Assembly: GCF_014851395.1 (NCBI RefSeq)
Contig: NW_024041150.1
Location: forward strand, 26,525,225 to 26,589,224
Reading direction: 5' to 3'
Length of the DNA stretch: 64,000 nucleotides
Origin: Micropterus salmoides
Lineage: Eukaryota > Chordata > Actinopteri > Centrarchiformes > Centrarchidae
Shown here: positions 1 through 12,890 of the stretch, piece after piece
Position numbering within the stretch: the stretch's first letter is position 1
How the letters are laid out: each line of letters starts with the position of its first letter
Notes under the pieces: model-generated
What the model saw: the letters and a program-made list of their open reading frames with translations, nothing else
What the model was told of the DNA's origin: nothing
Databases searched by the model: none
Made by a program: the position numbers and the translations under genes

Positions 1-1283
1 TGACGCACAGCACAAATCACTGGAAGAGAGACTGATCCTCGCTGTTTGTGAGTTTATAGAATCTTTTACTGTTTACAATATAGGACATCAAGAGGAGGGA
101 ATACGCATGGGAGAGCATCCCCGCAAAACTAGACGTAGGCCTATCAGGTAGTTATGTAGCCTATAATTTTAATTTAAGTTAAATAGGCTACAGCTTTGTA
201 GCACAAAGAAGCCATAGCCATGGTTACTTTTAATAGAGCACCTGGCATTTACTCGCGGAGCGCTGTCTTCACCCACACACTGCATCCAGCGTAGTCTGCT
301 GAAGCCTCCCTCCACTGCTTGTTTGGGTGGGTGATTTGACCTCTGTGCATTCATGCATGTGTTCTTGTACTTACACTTTATTTATTCCATGTTTGACAAA
401 CTTAACCATTTGCATTGTGTTTCACTTTGCACATCGTATGTGCTGCATATTTTGTTTAGTGGGGGAGGCTATGGCGATGTTTAGAATTTGCAGATGTTCA
501 AAATAATTACTTAAATAATTATTACTTGTGAGTATTTTTGAAGCATTATACAAATCTAGATGTAGCTTCTTGTGAAAAAGAAAATGTTAATTCTGACGGA
601 GGATGAGGTGCTGGGGTGTTAGGAGAAGAGGAGATGTTTTCATTTAAGTGGCTGAAATTCACATTTTATGTGGAAAACTTTCCCTAACACAACGTAACAA
701 ACTTTGTTATGTAGTATTTTCCTGAAATTGTTAAGGGCCCAAATTATTTTTTGTGAAGTAGCGAGTATGCTATGAAAAAATCTCATTTTATACCTGGGCC
801 TGGTTTTAATGTGCACACTTCACTCTGCTCATAACAAGCTTGAAGATGCATGCAGGGTTAAGCAGCCTTCCACAAGGTATTGAGCTAATGAATAAGTTTT
901 GAGTTCAGTTTATCAATTCTGTCTTTGCAAATTAATTTGTAAAATGGAATTAGATTTTTAAATTTTCTATTACAATGTTCCCGACCTTACTTTAGTATAG
1001 CTTCACCCAATTAATTCCCCAATGGCTAAATGCCAATTTATTTATTTATTATTTTTTATTTATTTATCCCTGTGCTCCATTGATCTGACCACAACTAAAT
1101 AAAAAGTGTAAAGTTAAAAACACATGAAAATGAGAAATTCCCTTGGCCTGGTTCTCTCTCATAACCAAGGATGAAGAAGGTAATTTTGTGAATTTGCCTA
1201 CCTGTCATGTTTTGGATAACAAAAAAACCCCACAAAACTTAGACTAGATCACAAATAAATGAACATAATCATAATCAAAAAAG
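1..1283. other. Non-coding stretch, no gene seen
   Basis: AT-rich DNA with only short, unconvincing open frames. A TTTA-rich simple repeat lies at about 1035-1070. The first 50 bases are somewhat GC-balanced but show no exon structure I can defend. Nothing else is recognised. Confidence 0.6.
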
Positions 1284-1287
1284 TTAA

Positions 1288-2345
1288 AACCTCTTAACAT
1301 TCCTGTAAAATTCATGCAAAATGCCTATTGAAGGCATAGCCAAAGTAAATTGAATGTAGTTCTTGAACCATTTGGACTATATGCACGGTTTTTGGCTTTT
1401 CTAAAGGATAACACTCTGGAGTGTCTAACCCAAAAGTCAGAATAATTGTAAGTGCTACTGGAATTGATAAATATAGGTTTAAACACACTGACACTAGTAT
1501 ATTTTTCGTTTTTTTGTTGAAAATGCTTGCTAACAAATGCATGCTGACAACTATAGCTGGGACGTATTTGCTGGAGGGACACGGCATAAAGCCTTACCTA
1601 ATCCAAGTTTAAATTTCATACCAATACCATGAAAAATGACATGATTTTAGACAGGTTTTTCACAGATGTGTTTTTTTGCTGGTAGATCATGAACTTCCTA
1701 TTTAAAGCTGGATATCGTTATTTTCAGAATTTTATTGGCTACATGAAGTGCCAGTCATCAGCACAATTGCTTGCAATTGGCTCGGCCTACCCACGAAATA
1801 ATAGGGGCTATTGTAGGCTGTGAAAAGGACATGTGAGCTCCTATCGGGTCGGCTTTGGTGTCACTCGAAAGGTTAGAGTTCAGTGGCTAATCTGAATACA
1901 AGCTATCGTAGTTGTTTACATTCAAATCGGAGTGGTTACAGTTATGACATATGAGCCACGTCTGCTGGCAAATATGAAACGATGCAGCAGCAGTCCCCTG
2001 GGATTTATTGATGGAATAATGTGTTTTGGACTAAATGTTTTTACTGGATTGGAACGTCTGGACCTCTGACAACGTAACAAGACGTTTTTGTTGGAATATA
2101 ATCGATTGGTGGATTACTGAGTCTTTATAACGTTAGGTGAGTCGCGTCAATTTTGATTGTACTGGTTGGTCTGACATAGGCGCTGATTGTACCCGCTGTG
2201 GTGATTATATCTTGAAATGGCTTGCATTGTTTGAATAACGAGGATTTTAGCTTTCAAACGGTGTATCATGAGTATGAAGTTAACATAGTAGCTGTGTGCA
2301 CATACTGAAAGCTGCCGTCAGGACCTGACTTGGAATGTTAAGAGG
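1288..2345. mobile_element. Non-autonomous TTAA-flanked DNA transposon (piggyBac-like MITE)
   Basis: The two ends carry an inverted repeat: CCTCTTAACATTCC near 1290 is mirrored by GGAATGTTAAGAGG at 2332-2345. Both ends abut TTAA (1284-1287 and 2346-2349), the target of piggyBac and some other cut-and-paste families. The left end has two extra A bases between TTAA and the inverted repeat, so the exact left boundary is uncertain. The roughly 1.06-kb interior has no transposase-like frame, so it would depend on an enzyme made elsewhere. The interior (about 1700-2150) matches my memory of a repeat dispersed in percomorph fish. Superfamily assignment rests only on the TTAA and the ends. Confidence 0.6.
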
Positions 2346-2349
2346 TTAA

Positions 2350-2735
2350 TCAAATTAACATAAGACCAGTAGTTCACAGAGTCCTTCAAGGATAGGTTAA
2401 AGGTGCCTCATGGTTTGTTAATTAAATGTTTAACTGTACAATCTTAATATTGTTTTACTACAAAGAAGGCAACATTTTCATTAATCATATTATATGTTAT
2501 GTTTTCAAACATAAAAACAAAATAAGAAATAAGCATAAATACCAATTTAATTTTCAGCTTGCACTCTTTTCCTCAAAAAATACTTCTTTTACCAATTTTT
2601 ATAATGATCACAAATGAAACTGTCAAGCAATCATACAACATATCTGCCAATAGAGAATTGTCAGTGGACACTGATGATGAGTGTTATCATTCCACAGCAG
2701 GTCCAGGATGGCTATGAATCTTCAATTGTCAATAG
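2350..2735. other. Non-coding stretch, nothing recognised
   Basis: Strongly AT-rich DNA with no coding signal and no repeat I recognise. Confidence 0.5.
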
Positions 2736-2833
2736 TTGTTAACCTTGTGATAAACTAGCAACCCATCCAAGGTGTACGCCACCAGCCATCTGATCCTGGG
2801 ATTATCTTCAGTAACCCTGGACATTGATGGATT
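2736..2833 (+). repeat. Degraded dispersed fish repeat, 3' tail
   Basis: The segment reads like a mutated form of a very common fish repeat tail: a part resembling GTGATAAACTAGCAACCCAT, then CCAAGGTGTACGCC, then a GGGATTA...CCCTGG part and a closing GATGGAT. In intact copies as I remember them this ends in an iterated GGAT motif. Only the last 100 bases or so are recognisable, so the copy is truncated and old. Confidence 0.5.
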
Positions 2834-4935
2834 TTAAACCAGCAAAACAAGCTTACACAATCCACTTAAGCAATTGTTCTGTAGGATATTGAGGCTGCAT
2901 CCAACACTGACCTACAGAACATTCTATACATTGTGAAAGCCACAACAAGCCCATGAAACTTTGTTACCTGCTCCACATGCTAATTGACTTTTCCAACAAC
3001 ATCAGCTGAAAGAAATTAAGCATTAGCTAAAAGAGCTCTAGCGCCAAACCATAAGTTATGCGACATATGTGAGTACTGTGGTTCAAGCCACGTAAAGAGC
3101 AGGTGATTTCATGTGCTTTGTTTATTCCAAAGAAGTTGAATTACTGTGTAAATTTATGATATTATGCTGTAAATAATTGGTCATACTGCAAATTAAGTGC
3201 AAAATCATTATTTCATTAGAGAGTTTCCCTAGGAAAATTAGACCTTATTCGGAATTCAGGAGATGCACTCTCTCTCACCTGTGTTAATAACAAGGTTTGA
3301 ACCGTGCTCCCATGTCCGCTAATGGCCCATCCATCTGTATGCTGACGCAGGAGCACAAAGAGCACCATTTCCCTGTTCTTTCTACTTGTTTCTAGAGCTC
3401 TCTCCCCTCTTTACACTGTGAATGATAGCACCCCAGTGGCATTGTGGGTGATAAATAAATCCTGCAGGAAATGGGAACTGGATCTTGAAGAGATGGGTCC
3501 ATGCAATGGGAAAAGAGATCAATGCGTCTTTTAATTATCAGTGTGGCTAAAGCGCACTATTGGGTTCTGTGTCAGCTGCTATAGGCACTAGATCTATTAC
3601 ACTGACTTTACCAGGCAGATATTACAATGTACATTCAAGTGTATTCATTACAGACCGGAAATGGGTTTTTCAGAGCTAGAAGCCATTCATTTCAAATTAT
3701 TAGAGATGCCAACACAAATCCCTGGTTATTCCTACAGCGATAAAGTGTGAACCGAATTGCAAATATTTTGAGCTGTTCTTTCCTGTTTTTACAAGTTTGT
3801 CTTCCACATGTTTTACAGGGAGACAAAATCTTATTCTTTACTGGCTGAGCTTGAAAGTTTTTCATGTGAACAAAGCATCAAAAACATGGATTGTAACAGA
3901 TCACAAATAGGTAATTCATTGAGTTCTGATATTTTCATACTGCAGCTGGAAGGTCTACCACAGTACTGCTGTCAAGTTTGCGTCTTTTTAAAGGGGGCAC
4001 ACATGCATAAAAACACACTTATCAGACTGATGGGGTGTGAGGTGGTGGGTGAGGATTAGGAGGAAGCTGGAGATTAGCAGTGAAGGGCAGTGAGGGAGGG
4101 CTTTGGTTTGCATCTCACCCTGACCATTAATCCCTACTGTAACTGAGTGAAGCAGATGGCAGCCGACAAAATCAGTGACACTGATGGAATCTCGGCTAAT
4201 GATGCTCCCAATCCGCAAAGCAAGACAAACAGAGAGGATGGGAGGACTGCATGCTTACTCTGGCCCTAAGAGGAAGTGTCAAATCAAAAATCTTTACTTC
4301 TACTTTGTAAGTCTTAGTGTGTGCACAAGTTTTCTCACCTCCCAGGGTGTCCCTCTTTCAGAATGCGGCAACATATGGCTTGATACCCCAAGCAAGACTC
4401 TCCGGAGTAGTGCATGTGAAAAGCTGTCTAGTTGGCTCGATAGTGGTAAGGGACCAGAATCATCTAATATGTAATACATTTTATTGCAAGTTTGACTCAC
4501 TGATCTGTGATTTCATCAGGACTTCATCAGGAAAAATGTCAGGTCTCCTTTACTTTATGCTTGCATAAATCATAGTACATGGAGAACAGACATTGACTGC
4601 TAAGCCATTTGAAATGTAGTCCCATTACAAAATTAGAAACAATGACCCATATTTAGAAAAATCACCATTGGCACAAAGCATACTACTACCACTGTGTCTG
4701 CCTCTCAGCAACGTTGGTGATCTGTATTTTGAATGAGAGGCCGCAGGGTGCACTTCAGCCACAGTTACCACTAAATGACTACACCATACTGTACAAGTTG
4801 CTGTCATCCACCTACTAATCTAAGCAAGTTAGATATGAAAGTAGAGCTAAGGGTTACAACTATGACATGATTAAAACCAGATCAATATCCCAGATAGTGA
4901 AACTTTAAACATGATGATACTAAAAGATTGTTCTT
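2834..4935. other. Non-coding stretch with two weak CNE-like parts
   Basis: No gene or transposon is seen. About 3290-3560 and 4060-4230 have balanced composition, no simple repeats and no transposon look, which is the texture of conserved non-coding DNA. This is only suggestive. The open frames here (up to 99 codons) have no protein-like features. Confidence 0.4.
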
Positions 4936-5525
4936 TTAGCCATGCTACTGCTACTGCGGCATGGCTCCAGGGACGGCAATCTGTTGATCAGTCGGCCAGC
5001 CCACCACTTTGGCCCAGACAGAAACATTACCACGAATTGCCATGAAATTTTGCACAGACATTCATGTTCCCTAGAGGATGAAAATCTACTGACTGGTGAT
5101 TTTCCTGACTTTCCTCTTGCACTACATTGAGGTTGACGTTCCTGGGTCAGAGTGACCCGTATACCGTATGTTGACAACAATTAGATATGTTGCCATTGAA
5201 TTTGGTACAGATATTCAGGGTCCCTGCAGAATAAATCTTAATGACTTTGGTGATTATCTGACTTTTCCTCTAGCACCACAAGCAGGTCACATTTTTCCTT
5301 ATTTAGTAAACTATCTTAACATGGATTGGTCCATTTTGTACAGATAGTTGTGGTTCTCAGATTATGTATCCTAATGACTTTGATGATTCGCTGACGTTTT
5401 CTCTAACACCACCAAGACGTTAACATTTTTTGTTTCACTGAACATCTCGACAACTACTTAACGGATTGCACCAACAAATGGTAAAAGGAAAGTGAATGGT
5501 ACAGTCATGGTCCCGAGAGGATGGA
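4936..5525 (+). repeat. Tandem block of a dispersed percomorph-type repeat
   Basis: About four diverged units of roughly 110-130 bp follow each other. Each has the order ATTGCCATGAAATTT, a GTACAGA-like part, CATGGTCCC-like, GAGGATGAA-like, GACTTTGGTGAT, CTGACTTTTCCTCT and GCACCAC. The first unit starts with a lead-in (4936-5030) containing GGCCAGCCCACCACTTTGGC. The same units and a related lead-in recur at 52255-52820 in the same orientation. No coding capacity is seen. I recall this family from other fish genomes but do not know its name or how it spreads. Confidence 0.7.
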
Positions 5526-6456
5526 CTGTAATAAACCTGATCTAGCACCAACATTTTCCTTGGACTGATTTATATGCTTGCAATTGTCACACGTGTGAGC
5601 CACACCAACAAGTCCAACCATCGCATACTACCCATGGCTGCCATCATGTTTATACAGAAACAACAGCTGCGGGAGCACATTTGAATGTCTGAAAACACCA
5701 AAGTATCTGGAACAGCTGATTCCTGCCACGAACACAGGTCTCCTTCTTAGTTTTACCTTCTGATCATGACCTGAAAGTGATTTATTAAAGCTCACCAAGC
5801 ATCATGAAAACAACAACCATCATCTCTAGTTTTGACAGTTTGCGATACATTGTGCAATGTGGGTGTTAAATAATTGACATTGACAACTGAATAATTGATT
5901 ATCAAGTTGATTTTTCATGGGCTCACCTTCTGGGTGAAAATTATGCAATGCTATTCGACTGCATTATCCAACACCTTGACTAAGGTAAGAATCTGTGCTA
6001 TGGTGTTTGTGGTGTCTGTAGCCATTAAATATAAACCTGTAAACCTTGTTTAAGTTTACACTTTGAGTATGAATGGTGCTTGAAAGAGCTATTATTTGTC
6101 CTATTGACCTAGAGGCCCAGGCTTTTCTTTGGTGAAAATGACCACAGATGCATAATCACCCAGTACCTTGGTCAACATTTGTTTTTATTTTCATTTATAG
6201 TGGTGTCTTTCTGCATCCTAGCATCTCTTCTGTCAGGCCATTTCTCTCTTTCTGTCGTTCTCTGGCTCACTCCCCGTCTCTCACTTTCACTGGCTCCATG
6301 CAGTTCGGGGGAGAGGAATCAGCTCATGTTAAGACCTCACAGTTATGATGAAAAGGGTAATCATCCTGTCACTGTGTGCAGCTAGGTGAGCGCTTTCAGA
6401 TTTTGAGAGTTACAGCTGACACCGGTGACAGGCCAGGTCACTGTGCTGTGTCACTG
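5526..6456. other. Non-coding stretch, nothing recognised
   Basis: No coding region, RNA gene or transposon is identified. The open frames around 6148-6385 come from a C/T-rich part and do not resemble a protein. Confidence 0.5.
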
Positions 6457-6459
6457 TGT

Positions 6460-6529
6460 GAGAGGAGAGGAAAGGAGAGGAGAGGAGGGGAGGGAAATGT
6501 AGTGGAGAAGGGAGGAAAGAGGAGAGGAG
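6460..6529 (+). repeat. Polypurine tract (GA-rich)
   Basis: Positions 6460-6497 are 38 consecutive purines, mainly GGAGA units. After a break at 6498-6503 a second pure purine run covers 6504-6529. Such tracts can form triplex DNA in vitro. No function is implied. The open frame across it (6376-6591) is a low-complexity R/K/E/G artefact. Confidence 0.8.
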
Positions 6530-6569
6530 CCAGTAAGAGAAAGGAAAGACAAGGAGTGAAGAGGAGGTG

Positions 6570-9234
6570 GGTAGTCAAAACAATGTGGTGAAGAGTCCTC
6601 TAATCATATTCATACAGGATATCACAATTTTTTAATGCTGTCAAAAATAGATTGCTAAGAATTTCAGGGTTGTAAGATCTACAATGACCCAGAACAAAAA
6701 GCATTTTGACAGGAAAGGCACAGGTGTAGGTAATACCATTAACGAGGGCTTTGTTGCATGTAAGTGTACTTAGTAAGTCTCCCTGGAACTGGAATAAAGG
6801 TCCTGACGACACCAGAAAATGACACAGCAAATTATTCTGAGCATCTTAGCAAATAATATTTAGTTTTAGAAGCTTGGTGAAGTACAGATTACTCTCAGGG
6901 ATAGTGGGTGAAGTACAGTAGCTGGCACACTAATCAGTCTGTCAATCAAAATAGCTTGCAGCGCTCCTTTCTATTTTTTCCGTACTGGGCAGTTTAATCC
7001 CCTTTGACATTTTGCTCTCACGACTGAACTTCATTTCATTCAATAAACAGCTTCATTGAAGAGGGGGAAAACTCTCTCCGAACAAACAAGCTTGCTAACT
7101 GCTTGATAGCTGTCAGTTAGCATGCTTGTTACCATGGTCGTTGAAGGGACAGTAAAGTTTCACCCATAACTATTTAAAAAACATTTGCGGCGCAGTTTAA
7201 AGTCTGATAGCGGTTTAATGGGCTTCTTCTACCGGTGCAAATTCACAGGCAAAGTTCACCCCTGCAAGTGAATCCACTAACTGCGGTGACTATATTGAAA
7301 TGAAGATGATTTTGACAAAGATAAAGCCATTGTAACTACACGTGTTTTCCTGCTATGGCAAGTGAAAGTGTCTGCTGTGAAAAAGGTCCACTGGAAATAC
7401 AGCCAGACTCTGGCTTAATCTATACAGTAAATATAATATGTATGTGAATTTTTACGCCTGAGTTAATGCTTCTGAACAAAGTTGTCCTCTGGTCGTTTGT
7501 CCTTTCTCATCAGTAAGTGGCACGGTCTTTCAGTGGCTAGGGCAGAGTGATGTCACATCAGAGGGGCGCCCTATGTCTCCAGGTGACAGAGCAAAAGGGA
7601 CGGGTCATTGGGCTCCACAGAGTGGCGGCAAACAGAGTATAGGACAAAATGCTATCAGCTCTTTCTAGCGTACGCTGATGGCATTTGGCATGGATGGGTA
7701 AATCTCATGGCGTCAAATGGTGCACGAGGGACTACGCTTTCCACCTGTGTGAATATTTGAGAGTGTGTGTGTCTGCGCAGGATTGCACATCACACAGCTG
7801 TGGTGAGAGGGCCTACTACTGACCGACTTTTGGACATCATGTGATTTCAGCATATTGCCTTTTCCCCCTCTACATCCTTGCAATTAAAGCTGGGGCTGAA
7901 ACAACCTGGGTGAATATACTTTCAGGGCCTGCTATGTGCCGCTCATGTAGCTACACATGTTAGTTTTCTCAATATATATCAACTATATCAGCAGCGACTT
8001 GAGTTAGATGGTTGGTTCAGCCAAATTTAAAAATTTCTCTTATTTACTGCTAGATTTATTATGTAGCTAGTTTGGTTTTATTTGTAAAGGTTTTCAGATC
8101 TGCGCGATACGGCCACAGAATTAAAAAAGTGTCCTGTTTACTCTGGTTACCCCACAGACCTACTTTGAACAATTATCATAGTTTGTGACTAGTTTGTGAT
8201 ATATGAATTAAATGTTACCTTGCCAAAAGAAAAAGATTTCTTTAGTGCAGCCTGTCACCTCAGGCAGAGCAATTCTGAATTTCAGCCCATCTAGACAGAA
8301 GACTCAGAGAGCAAAATTCACATTCCCTGGATTATAGAACACCTTGCCTGAGGATCTTACACAAGCACAATATTTGAAATTGCCTCGTAACACATGCTTT
8401 CTGATCGTATTCTTTATTGTGGTGTTTTTATGTCTTCATTTTGTTTCGTTTTATAGTTTAGATTTCTGTTACTTTGCAGTTGCTACCATCTGTTTTACTG
8501 TTTTGGTATTTATGCCTTTCACGCACAGTGTCAACTGTGTTTTGCACATATGAATACAGGACACACACTTTGTCTTGTACATTTAAATTAATTTAAAAAA
8601 AATACACTTGCAAAGGCAAACAATATGACTATATACACACGACTTTACAGATTATGAACAGTTCACAACTTTGCTTCTGACCTAAAATGCTGTGACTGAT
8701 GGCACTACAGTACATAAAGAAATGACATTCAGTATTGACTAATAAGGCATTGTATGCACACATCTCAGCTCCTCGACTCCCTTCCAACGGCACTGTTTGT
8801 TATTCATTGTGGGGGTACAGACAATAACTCAGATTAATATTGAATATGCATACATTTTTGAAGAAACAGAAGAAATAAATGCAGCAAGATGAGTCTTCCA
8901 TGTCAAAGCTTGAGGTTAGCACTGATTAAAATATGTGCATTTCCCAGTGGGGTATATTGCAATTATTTGTTTGTAAGGATAAGTCATAAACTTCAAAAAA
9001 TCAAATCTGCCCTAATGAAGAAAAATTACTGCAGCGGGGGAGAGGCAAGATTAGAGCCGATTTTTCTGCCTTAATTGCACAATTCATAAGAAGTGATTTA
9101 CATGCATTTTCAGTTTTCTCTTGAGAAATCATCCTCTTTTAAAAAAAAACTAAAACATAATATTCTCAACTTGTATTATGCCTAATAAGTATAATGCGTA
9201 TTCACCACTTATAAGTTCAAGAGTGAGGCTTGAA
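6570..9234. other. Non-coding stretch with a CNE-like part near 7.5-7.8 kb
   Basis: No gene is seen. About 7540-7760 has balanced composition, few homopolymers and no transposon look, and could be conserved non-coding DNA. The rest (especially 8550-9230) is AT-rich with nothing recognisable. Confidence 0.4.
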
Positions 9235-9520
9235 ACAAAGCTCATTTTCAGTTCAGACCGAGCAGCAGCCTCCAGGGCTGTCAACGCGGAAGTGCCAAAC
9301 ACTGCAGTTCCTCGAATGGCCACTTGAGGCTGGCTCTAACAAAAAAATTCAATTCCCAATTTTACAGCAGAAATAAACATGTTTACAGCCTAGTATAAAA
9401 AACAGTTTTGGTCTCTATGGCTAATTTCCCCCTTCACGACAACTGTGGGGAGGATGAATTTTTATATAACTTTTGAACATAACATTTGAATTATATTAAG
9501 CATAATTAAGGAAGTGGGTG
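9235..9520 (+). repeat. Fragment of a dispersed fish repeat
   Basis: The segment contains landmarks I recall from a repeat common in percomorph fish, in the expected order: GACCGAGCAGCAGCCTCC, GGCTGTCAACGCGGAAGTG, GGCCACTTGAGGCTGGCTC, then AAACATGTTTACAGCCTAGT, AGTTTTGGTCTCTATGGCTA and ATTTCCCCCTTCACGACAAC. It carries no open frame of note. The 3' boundary is vague and may run on to about 9560. It is probably a non-autonomous transposon fragment, but the class is unknown to me. Confidence 0.55.
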
Positions 9521-10930
9521 ACAGGTGGGTGCCCTCTCAGGTGGCTAGCCGTAAGTGGTTCAGAAACCATTTTACATTCTGCCTGCCTCAGCCCATTTTT
9601 GGATAAGCCAGTCAGGCACTGCCTAGGTGATATAATAATATTGTCTTTATTGTCCACAGTGTGGAAATTTGTCTTTGGCTTCACATGGCTGGGGCTGCTG
9701 GGAGCCGCCCACATTGAGCTGTGAGGACACCTTTGGATGGCGCAACAGACATTACGTCCATGTTTTATGAATGGTTGATGATGGTTTATGGTTGAAACAT
9801 GTATGTCTCATTCAAACCTTAATAAGTAACACTTCTAGACTTTTTCTGCTTATTTCCCCAAGCCAATCCAAATCCAAGACTCTGCAATATGCGTCCCCTC
9901 TAAATTACACCTGCCAGTGCCAAGAAACAGCTACCTAGAAAAAGTGTGTGCACAGCAATGAATATCCTCTCATTCCTCCATGTATTTTTTTCCTGGAGCA
10001 CAGATGTGCTTTTTTGGCAGCGACACCCCTCACTGCATCTGCCTGTACCTCAGTGCTAAAGGATTAACTGGGACAACTGAGAATAATTAACCATGCAAAA
10101 ACCCACCCTGGCTCCTCATCCACCTTCCTAACAGGATAGATAAATAAATTGATGACCCCGTCTTACATTAATATTCAAACCTTTCTACGAGGCAACTGTA
10201 AACACTTTCTCCTTTATTTTCAAAGACTTTCCTCTTGTCTAAATGTGTGGCACACCGCTCATCAACTTTCGCCATCTATACTGAATGTGTAGGTGGAAAA
10301 CTTCAATGGCGAAATGGTATGTTTTAAGAACCCCCCCACCCAGTACCCTTTCTTGCCTTCTCCAAACATAAGCTCAGAGATGAAACAGGCGAAGTGCTGA
10401 CGGAAGATCTAATTTGCGGAGTGACAAGAAATCCTGGCTCACTCACACTCTTCCCATTTCCATAGATCAGTGTCGGATGAAGCCCAGCAAAACTCAGCCA
10501 CTGCATACAAATGATTGGATACAGCCTGTTGAGATGGAAAGATCAGCTTGAGCTGGGACTAGGAGAAGAACCACAAAGGAATCTGTCAGTGCTCTGAAGT
10601 TGTAAAGTTGCTTTTGAACTTTATCTTGCATGTGTAATCAATGGGAGGGTTCATCCACGCAAAGCAATGCTCTTATTTTGAAGGGATGGGTGGGAGAACA
10701 TGCAATTGATTGGCTGAACATGAGAGCTCAGGCAGTGCCTTTCCGCCACATGAGGAAGATATCGTTAAGAGGATTACATTTAAAGATTTCACCATATTCC
10801 TGGTGCAAATGGGATCACTGAAATTTCAGTTCACACACATTTGTGAAAGCCAACATTATATGGTTGCATTAATAGGATCATGTTAAAGGTATTAGATGTC
10901 ATTTAAGTTCACCTCCTCAGCCGTTTATGG
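9521..10930. other. Non-coding stretch with a CNE-like part at about 10.25-10.8 kb
   Basis: No gene is seen. About 10250-10560 and 10640-10810 have compact mixed sequence with few repeats, and the second part contains GATTGGCTGA, an inverted CCAAT-type motif. This might be a regulatory element. No direct evidence is available. Confidence 0.35.
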
Positions 10931-10959
10931 ATGTGGGGAAAAATAACTACAAGTCAGTT

Positions 10960-11130
10960 GTCGGGTGGCAGGTGGCGAGAGAGCTTTTTCCCTTAACCAA
11001 AAGGTCACGCAATCGATCGGCACAAAGTGAGTGTCCATCCGTGACAAAGTGTCCTTGAGTAAGACACCTAGCTGCTGCAGAAGGGGGTACATAACGTGAC
11101 TCACTGGTATACTAAAAAGTGCAAATCCAT
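10960..11130 (+). repeat. Degraded tRNA-derived SINE
   Basis: A tRNA-like head (CCTTAACCAAAAGGTCACGC, with a decayed B box) is followed by a body part resembling GTGTCCATGTGTCAAAGTGTC, then CCTTGAGTAAGACACC and TAGCTGCTGCAGAAGGGGG. This order matches tRNA-derived SINEs of fish. The same body motif (GAGCAAGACACTTAAACCCT) is present in the better preserved copy at 54256-54440. The B box is too mutated for this copy to be active. Confidence 0.6.
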
Positions 11131-12654
11131 GTGTTTTTACAAAATATATATACATGCTTTTGTTAGTATGCTTGTCATGGATTAAAAAAAAAGTTCATTA
11201 ATAATTTTTCTTTCTGACTAAATAATGAATCATTGGAGACCACAATGTGCAGAAAATGCCACCTTAGGGCCTCGGGGAAGGCAGAGCATTAGGTGCTGGT
11301 GAGCTGCTCGCCTTATAACGCTATTTTCAAATGACAGAATAATATGTTATGGATCATTTGACTCCTCTCTCATCTTTTCCCCTCTCCCTCTCTTACTCCC
11401 ACCCGCTCGCATCTCCCTGAGCCTGAGAGGAAGGCGTGTGTTGCTAGCAGGGAAAACAACGGTGCCTCCTCCAATGTGGTGTCTGGTAACAGTGAAATAT
11501 CAGAGCATGGGCCGGGAGGGGGGACGGGAATGAGGATATGGGAACCTACAGCCATTTAGAGTGTCTTTCCATGGGGTATATGCCATTCAGACCTCCCTCT
11601 CCCTGAAGCTGGAGGGTCTTTAAATAGTCATCTCCCCTTTCTGTGCCCGTGAGCTAAAGAAGTGGTATTACAGAAGCTGAAGAGGCTCTGTCGCATGATT
11701 CAGTGGGCCATTGTAGGGAAAGGTGCTCAGGGAGTGGAACACACTATCACATGTGAAAATTGCAGCAGGATGTGCTGAATATGTGAACGAAAAGGGTGGG
11801 CGTGAGGTCATTCATGAGAGTAGGAACAGGTTAGCAGGCAAAAAATCATTGTATGAGTGTGTGCTGTAAGTAAGCAATGGGAAAAAAAGAGAACATGTGA
11901 AACCGTGGCTTGCTGCTGTTTACCCTGACATTTGCCTGAGGTATTGCTACAATGACCTTTCCATCTAGTTTTTAATTAGTATTTCTGCTAAGATGAAAAT
12001 AGTAGCTGATTTACAGTTGAATAAAACAAAAAAAAAATAACATGTGTCTGATGTTCTTTCACTTCATTTATCTTCTCTCTATCCTGTTGTAACATTTGAT
12101 TTTGACAGGCTTGTGACTGTCTGTCTACACGTTTGAGGTGCCAAAGAAAGCAAGGCGAAGCATGAAATATTCAGACAGACAGACTGGGAGAAGAAAAAAG
12201 GAAAGAAAGTGAGAGGCAGAACTGATAGTGGTGGGATGGGAAAAAAAAGAGGGAAATCTGCATAAGTAATGCAAGCAATGATTAATATCAAAAAAGGGAA
12301 GAAAATTTACTGTGGCATGAATGGCACCCCGGCACTTCTGGGATATACTGTAGATGCCCACGGCCATGATTACACATCTCCTCGCTGCATTAGAACTACC
12401 TCTGTTAGCTTCGATAAATAATATACAAGCTTTTGCTCAAGATACCATGCTCGCACATAATTGACACATAAACTGTTTTAGTTTTGCCTTCCCCCTTTCC
12501 TCCCTCCCCTTTATCCCAACATATTTGCTTGCTGGCATTTCATCAAAATCACAGTAAATACATAAAACACTCAAACTAATTAATTATTATGGAAGACTGT
12601 GGGGTAATGAAAAGTATATAGATGGTGTAGGAGTGCTAAAACCCATTTCATTTC

Positions 12655-12890
12655 ATTTAGAGATGGGAATTAATTAGGGGATGGAAACCCAGCCAAAAAG
12701 CAGCAGATTTATAAAAGCAGGAGTTCAGCCAGTCATCTTTCACTCATCGGGGTGTGACAGTTTTTGGCGTGTACAGGAAGTCTTCCAAAGGCGAGGCAAC
12801 GTGTGCATTTTTCAGGTGGCCTGTTTTCAAATGACCCCTGTGACATTCAATAATTTTTATCCCCAAATGTGCACACCAACAACACATTAG
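12655..12890. other. Candidate conserved non-coding element
   Basis: Compact sequence of balanced composition with a homeodomain-type ATTAATTA core near 12670, a TTTATAAAA motif near 12710 and no repeat or transposon character. The flanks on both sides are much more AT-rich. This is inference from texture only. The 69-codon open frame overlapping it has no protein-like features. Confidence 0.3.

Noticed and set aside
3061..3100. GGTTCAAGCC resembling a tRNA B box
   Set aside because: No cloverleaf can be formed around it and no A box is present.
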